Shown here: positions 51,741 through 64,000 of the stretch, piece after piece
How the letters are laid out: the number at the start of each line of letters is the position of its first letter
Numbering within the stretch: the first letter of the stretch is position 1
Source: Amorphochlora amoebiformis
Lineage: Eukaryota; Cercozoa; Chlorarachniophyceae
Reading direction: 5' to 3'
Assembly (NCBI GenBank): GCA_054601695.1
Contig: BAAHQB010000017.1
Span: 1 to 64,000 of the forward strand
Length of the DNA: 64,000 bases
Notes under the pieces: generated by a model
The model's database searches: none
The model's input: the letters and a program-made list of their open reading frames with translations, nothing else
Told to the model about the DNA's origin: nothing
Position numbers and translations under genes: made by a program

Positions 51741-51882
51741 CAATAAGTACATATATACATACACATATATATATATATATATTGCAATAAATACATATTT
51801 ATATATACATATACACACATATATACATATATACACACATATACATAATATTACTATGCAATATACATATATATATAGTATA

Positions 51883-51923
<41 letters not shown>

Positions 51924-52003
51924 TTATATATCGAAATATAAATAACGACATTAGCACTATATATACTCACATAAATATGTATGCATATGTGTATATAGAT
52001 GCA

Positions 52004-52057
<54 letters not shown>

Positions 52058-52131
52058 GCCACATATTTCCTTTCTTGATGTCGAGTGCCCACATCGCGCC
52101 CCCAACAGGGTTGAAACGACCTTACATATAT

Positions 52132-52182
<51 letters not shown>

Positions 52183-52255
52183 ATAGAAGTAATGGTAGTC
52201 GCTCCGTATTCTAGCGGCCAGTATGCCTATCTATATATACTGAACATGCATATAC

Positions 52256-52299
<44 letters not shown>

Positions 52300-52313
52300 T
52301 TATTATATTACAC

Positions 52314-52385
<72 letters not shown>

Positions 52386-52448
52386 TGTATGCATGTATGT
52401 ATGTGTATACATTCATAACATGTACATATTTATGTATTTATACATATG

Positions 52449-52480
<32 letters not shown>

Positions 52481-52493
52481 TACATATATATAA

Positions 52494-52530
<37 letters not shown>

Positions 52531-52892
52531 ACGGAAGCGCACATTCGTGGTTTGGTTTGTTACCTCCGTCTTCTTCTCCGGCAAAGAAGATGTCATCCCG
52601 AAGTCCCCTTCTCCTGCCGAACGCGTTTTTCCTCTCCAGAGTGGCCGAGCAGAACCTAAAGAGAGTCGTATCACCACGCTTAGACTCTCTTATATTGAGA
52701 TCCATATGTTCACTTATTGAGATTGATATGGTTACCTGGAAAACCCTTGGAAGTTGTTGGAGAGGAAGGAGGCGTCGCTGGCGATGTTCCCGTTTGCGTC
52801 GTAAATCGTGTCGTATGCGAGTCCTGCGTCGACCACCTAAGGACATCATTCAGTTGATATTGCTCCTAATTCTGTATGTGTATGCAAGTATG

Positions 52893-52948
<56 letters not shown>

Positions 52949-53912
52949 GTATGTATATATGTATATATTTATGTATAATACAATGTGCAGAAATATCGCA
53001 TACGATGTTGATTCATATCTCTCAAGTGAGTTGAAGCGATCCATACTTTCGCGGTCTTAGGATCGATATCGAAGTGCGAGATACGCGCGCCTTTCAACGT
53101 AAAGAATCCTCCTTTCCCGTCCTTGATCTACAAGTCAAATACACATTCATACGTATTTTCTGTATGGAAAATAGCGAGAGAGAGAGACTCCGTATGTCCA
53201 TGTAAAGAAATTGCAGTTACAAACGGACCTTGTAAGGATAGCCACGAAAGTTGAGAAGCTCGTGCAAGGCAAACACCCTGACAACCTTCTTCTTACGCAG
53301 ACGGATCGCTCCAAGGCCGTCAAGAATGCCTTTGAAAAATATCATGTTCACAGATTAAATAAAACCAACTACGCACACACAGCGTTCGAGCGTGAGGATA
53401 TAAGCAGAACGAGGCAAGAAGTTGTTATCCGTGACCTGGAGGGGTGTACTTGCCCTACACGTTCGTCAAAAAAATCAACGGAAGCGAGAAAAAAAAAAGA
53501 CACAAGAAGTAAATCAGCTGAAGAAAGAATCATTGGAGTCAAACGAAGTACATGCACGGTACATAATCGAGTATTTGTTGATTTATACCTTGTAAAATTT
53601 GTTGAATCGACCGGAAGTCTTGTTGAAAGTCTGCCCGATGGTAAAGATGGGCACTGCAGCGGCTCCGTTCATGCCCATAAGCATCGACGTGTCGCATCGC
53701 GCCGCACACTGGCTAGTAGAGCACTAAGTAACACATTACCTCGTCACGCTAACTGTTCTGTCTCTGACTTTCAATTCTGACGAGAAATTCTGGCCGTAAA
53801 GGTAATTGGAAAAAAATGTATTTGGATATCCGGATGTTTAACTGCACTTGGACTGGGGCGAGACCTTTTTGGCCTGAGCCTCAGCTAGGATCGAGAGAAG
53901 CAGAACTAGCAT
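44528..53912 (-). CDS. Secreted PhoX-family (DUF839) protein, alkaline-phosphatase-like
   Basis: Twenty-four exons: 53912-53865, 53708-53589, 53454-53436, 53329-53229, 53127-53047, 52836-52736, 52655-52564, 52120-52056, 51664-51580, 51043-50890, 50638-50497, 50057-50026, 49889-49826, 49619-49561, 49043-48980, 48203-48136, 47877-47841, 47123-47046, 46641-46555, 46183-46139, 45947-45876, 45482-45342, 45121-45065, 44587-44528. All phases agree: 1872 nt, 623 residues. [14 protein letters not shown] is a signal peptide. PhoX/DUF839 landmarks in order: [100 protein letters not shown] (351-357), [17 protein letters not shown] (424-432), [47 protein letters not shown]. The family folds as a metal-dependent propeller acting on phosphate esters outside the cell. 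The last 35 residues are mostly Asp, an unusual addition. Exon 19 has a GC donor. Donor choice for exon 22 is the least certain. Confidence 0.86.
44845..45064. repeat. 26-bp minisatellite seeded by a splice donor
   Basis: About eight copies of ATATATGATATGTTGATACATGATGTGA. The first unit is the exon 23/intron junction itself (minus strand GATGAT|GTATCAACATATC), so each unit repeats the donor. Confidence 0.92.
45530..45785. repeat. Intronic minisatellite, about 36-40 bp unit
   Basis: Six or seven copies of GTCATGACGGTTATGAGC plus GATGATTTGCGATGTTGTTA, shrinking towards the right. Confidence 0.88.
48430..48685. repeat. Intronic minisatellite, about 37-bp unit
   Basis: Five copies of AGAGACGATAAGATAGTG plus TTGATTGATTGA, preceded by a 36-bp duplication around AATATGGATACGATAGG (48447, 48474). 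Confidence 0.9.
53436..53454 (-). other. 19-nt microexon (exon 3) of the PhoX-like gene
   Basis: GGCAAGTACACCCCTCCAG lies between TGTAG and GTCACG. It encodes GKYTPP plus one base and converts phase 0 of exon 2 into phase 1 of exon 4, restoring the family motif [10 protein letters not shown] across the junction. This phase and motif fit is the main support. Confidence 0.85.
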
Positions 53913-54751
53913 GCTTGCGTCGATGCTCGCGGAAAGTGGGATGTTGTTGGAAGGAATATCTCTCTCTCTTTGCACATGGGTACGCGTGGCTAGGGTTTGA
54001 GAAAATTTAAAAATCGGCTTCTAAAAGTGGCTCTTTTGCTACTCCCCTCCCCGTTTTTTCGCTACGAGCAGGGTGTGTGGAGTAATTGAGAGGATTTCGA
54101 CGAAGAAGTAACGTCAGGGACAGACGGCCTTCCATAGTATGGGAGGTTGTTCGTCTGACTTGGTCGTACCAGAGACCCCATTTGGGGCCGAAAATATCTT
54201 TTTTATCCAGGGTTACATAATTGTTTCTTAATTTCGCGGCCCTAGAGTTTTTTTTTTTTTCGAGGCAGAATCGGGTTCGAGTTAGAATCGGGTTCGAGTT
54301 CTTCTCGTCGAGATAGTTCGGAGATCCCTTGAGGATTCTCCACCGGTCTCTGAAATTGAGGGTTGAGCTGCCAGGTACCCCTTCGAAAGAAAGAAGAAGC
54401 GTGCGGAGCGGACGTGCTCCAAGAAGGCCCAAGCAAGTTTCGATCTATTCTCGCCGACAAAGGCGACTTTGGTCAACCAGGTGACTCGTACGCGGTCTAT
54501 CTGCTTCCGCATGTCGATGTGAAAAACATTATCAAGCGACATTTCCAAAATGTAAATCATGTTGTGTGCGATTTGGAAAAGGAATCTAGAAGGCGTACAG
54601 ATAGGTGTCCATATTTTGGTACGTATGCACATATGTACAGATAGATAATATTTACATTGGTATAGATAGAGAATATTTACACATATATACACATACACAT
54701 ATATGTAGATATATGCACATATATATCCATACAAATTAGCATTTTTCAAGA
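53913..54751. promoter_or_regulatory. Divergent intergenic region, PhoX-like and Rab genes
   Basis: 839 bp between opposite start codons. It holds a T12 run, a GAATCGGGTTCGAGTT tandem (about 54267-54300) and open frames on both strands (for example minus 54007-54432) without recognisable domains, probably 5' UTR or chance. Confidence 0.5.
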
Positions 54752-62116
<7,365 letters not shown>

Positions 62117-62596
62117 GATATCTCCTTAGATCCCAGACAACAGCAAACAACAAACAACCCATCTTTAGTCGATCTCATCCTAGAATCCTACAAGAGGAAT
62201 GCCAACGATGTCAACTTCTGCTCTTCGAGACTACGCGTACACTCCTTACTCGTTTATTTACTATTCTACCCCGAGGGTCGCCAGATATATTATGATGCAC
62301 TGACATATGGTAATATACTGCTATCATTTGCATGTACAGTACACACAAATGTATGTATTATGTACGTGCGCATATACGAGATATTAGATCTACATGTACA
62401 GCCGTAGGATAAGTTTCGAATGATTGTTTAGCGATTGTGATACTTACCCAACCTGAGGCTATATAATTCGCTGTAGCCAACTTGTGACCTAAACTTACAG
62501 CTATCTAGGCTATATGCTAGATATATCTGGTATATGCACATGAATCTCATATATAGCATAGTAGCTAGAAAAGCATTGAAAACACATAGATTTCAA

Positions 62597-62641
<45 letters not shown>

Positions 62642-62693
62642 ATATTCATATGTATGATCATAAATGCATATATCATAAATACATATGTTTTAT

Positions 62694-62779
<86 letters not shown>

Positions 62780-62808
62780 TATCATACAAATACACATATT
62801 TTACATAA

Positions 62809-62863
<55 letters not shown>

Positions 62864-63108
62864 CAGTCACAGTATAGTTATGTGTACACTTATACTTGCT
62901 TCTGAACTTATAGCCTGATAGCCTCCTAATATATGAGATGTATACAGTGTATATATCATGTGTATGTAAATACTTGCATATATATATATATATACATACA
63001 CACACACACACACACATAACACATATATATATATACATATATATAATATACATATATATATATATATATTTATATATAAAATATATGTGTGTATATACAT
63101 CTAGATAC

Positions 63109-63160
<52 letters not shown>

Positions 63161-63182
63161 TATCATGGCTAGATATATATAT

Positions 63183-63229
<47 letters not shown>

Positions 63230-63349
63230 TTTATTTATATATGTATAAATATCATGAATAATAATATATTATTTTCTAGACTCATGATATCGTAGTACAC
63301 TATGATCATGAATATTAAATTATATATATATATATATATATATATCATG

Positions 63350-63393
<44 letters not shown>

Positions 63394-63535
63394 GGTATCA
63401 TCTAGATCATAGAAATACTAGCTAGAGAGTATACATGAAAATGATATACTTCTGTAGACTCTATTTTCAAGGACTGTAATTGTTTAACGTAAAATTCTGC
63501 AGGCTTAAAACTCGGAGACAAGGCTATCTTAGTGA
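62117..63535. other. Intergenic DNA between convergent genes
   Basis: Unique DNA (62117-62600), TA tracts (62600-63390) and about 130 bp of unique sequence. A CACATAT microsatellite lies at 63000. No exon supported. Confidence 0.6.
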
Positions 63536-64000
63536 CTAGCACTCACTACTGCTTGAATTGTTACGCATCCTCAAACCCCTGAGCTGGTCCTGAAGGATTC
63601 TTCTCTTGATCGAATTCATCTGTTCTTCGTTCCTGTGAAAGCAATTGGCTACAACCCTAAACTGGCATGTCATGTCGGGGTCGGTTGCGAGTTTCCCATA
63701 GCAGTTGATGTTGAATATTTGATCGAGCAAGATAGAGAGCAATGGCTTGGATAGGTTCGAGAGGAAGTCTCGATTTGAGACCCGAGGGGATCCAGGAAAA
63801 GGGAGAGGTCTCGAAATGTTGGAGGAGGTAGTGAAATTTTGCGTCCTTCGGGAGAATCCCGAGCGTTGACTCCACGAGGTGACGCGTATGGATGCACAGG
63901 AAGACTGCTGAGTATTATTCATGTTGAAAGAAGCTCTTTGGCCAGGCGAAAGGACTTCCGGCGTGGAGTTATTGAACAGGAGGAAACAGGAGATGTCGCA
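63536..64000 (-). CDS. Unrecognised protein, C-terminal part, runs off the window
   Basis: An open frame from the right edge to a TAG at 63536, about 154 residues, with no in-frame stop and no need for introns. It is hydrophilic, Ser/Asn/Arg-rich (FTTSSNISRPLPFPGSP, MNSIKRRILQDQLRGLRMR, NNSSSSEC at the end). An internal Met at 63922 could be a start, but the frame is open upstream (CDISCFLLFNNSTPE), so the 5' end is probably outside. No family recognised. It is GC-balanced like other exons here and convergent with the Rab gene. Confidence 0.5.
   Translation of the reverse strand, partial: CDISCFLLFNNSTPEVLSPGQRASFNMNNTQQSSCASIRVTSWSQRSGFSRRTQNFTTSSNISRPLPFPGSPRVSNRDFLSNLSKPLLSILLDQIFNINCYGKLATDPDMTCQFRVVANCFHRNEEQMNSIKRRILQDQLRGLRMRNNSSSSEC

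Noticed and set aside
54007-54644. Frames of 93-155 codons on both strands upstream of the Rab gene
   Set aside because: They overlap each other, lack domains, and lie in the divergent upstream region; probably UTR or chance.

Overview
The window starts at a chromosome end: a C-strand (CCCTAA)n telomere, a short (GGAAT)n satellite and about 1.2 kb of degenerate telomeric repeat. It belongs to a microbial eukaryote with spliceosomal introns, TTAGGG-type telomeres, fairly GC-balanced exons and extremely AT-rich introns made of (TA)n tracts and minisatellites. An alga or other protist is likely, but I cannot name the lineage. Almost every long frame in the AT tracts (YIYIY-type) is repeat noise.

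I built gene models by hand from exon islands, requiring AG acceptors, GT donors (one GC) and matching codon phase at every junction. Six multi-exon genes close without a frame conflict. On the minus strand at 4.9-8.1 kb lies a 4-exon type I membrane beta-propeller protein with an AztD-like cysteine/histidine motif. On the minus strand at 13.9-26.1 kb lies a 13-exon helical-repeat protein with a Gly/Met-rich tail. On the plus strand at 26.4-28.6 kb lies an intronless vWA protein resembling Ro60/TROVE proteins. On the minus strand at 29.9-34.5 kb lies an 8-exon nucleotide-sugar transporter. On the plus strand at 36.1-42.3 kb lies a 12-exon secreted YVTN-type beta-propeller with a His-rich N-terminus. 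On the minus strand at 44.5-53.9 kb lies a 24-exon secreted PhoX-family protein. On the plus strand at 54.8-62.1 kb lies a 9-exon Rab5-type GTPase ending in a CxC prenylation motif. A partial minus-strand gene runs off the right edge. From 13.9 kb on, genes alternate strand strictly (-,+,-,+,-,+,-), giving divergent pairs with shared upstream regions and convergent pairs.

The genes do not form one pathway. Three encode predicted extracytoplasmic beta-propellers (metal or phosphate related by family), and two act in the endomembrane system (sugar-nucleotide transport, endosomal Rab).

The most striking signal is in the introns. At about ten splice junctions the junction itself (intron end plus exon edge, or exon edge plus intron start) is tandemly duplicated. 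The distal copies are decayed, and in the Rab and PhoX genes the junction has expanded into a minisatellite. Other notable items are a probable 5-nt microexon, a GC-AG intron, many GTC donors, an 84-bp perfect inverted repeat, a poly(A)-bearing dispersed repeat family and a hammerhead-like core. Gaps between genes hold repeats and no gene I can support.
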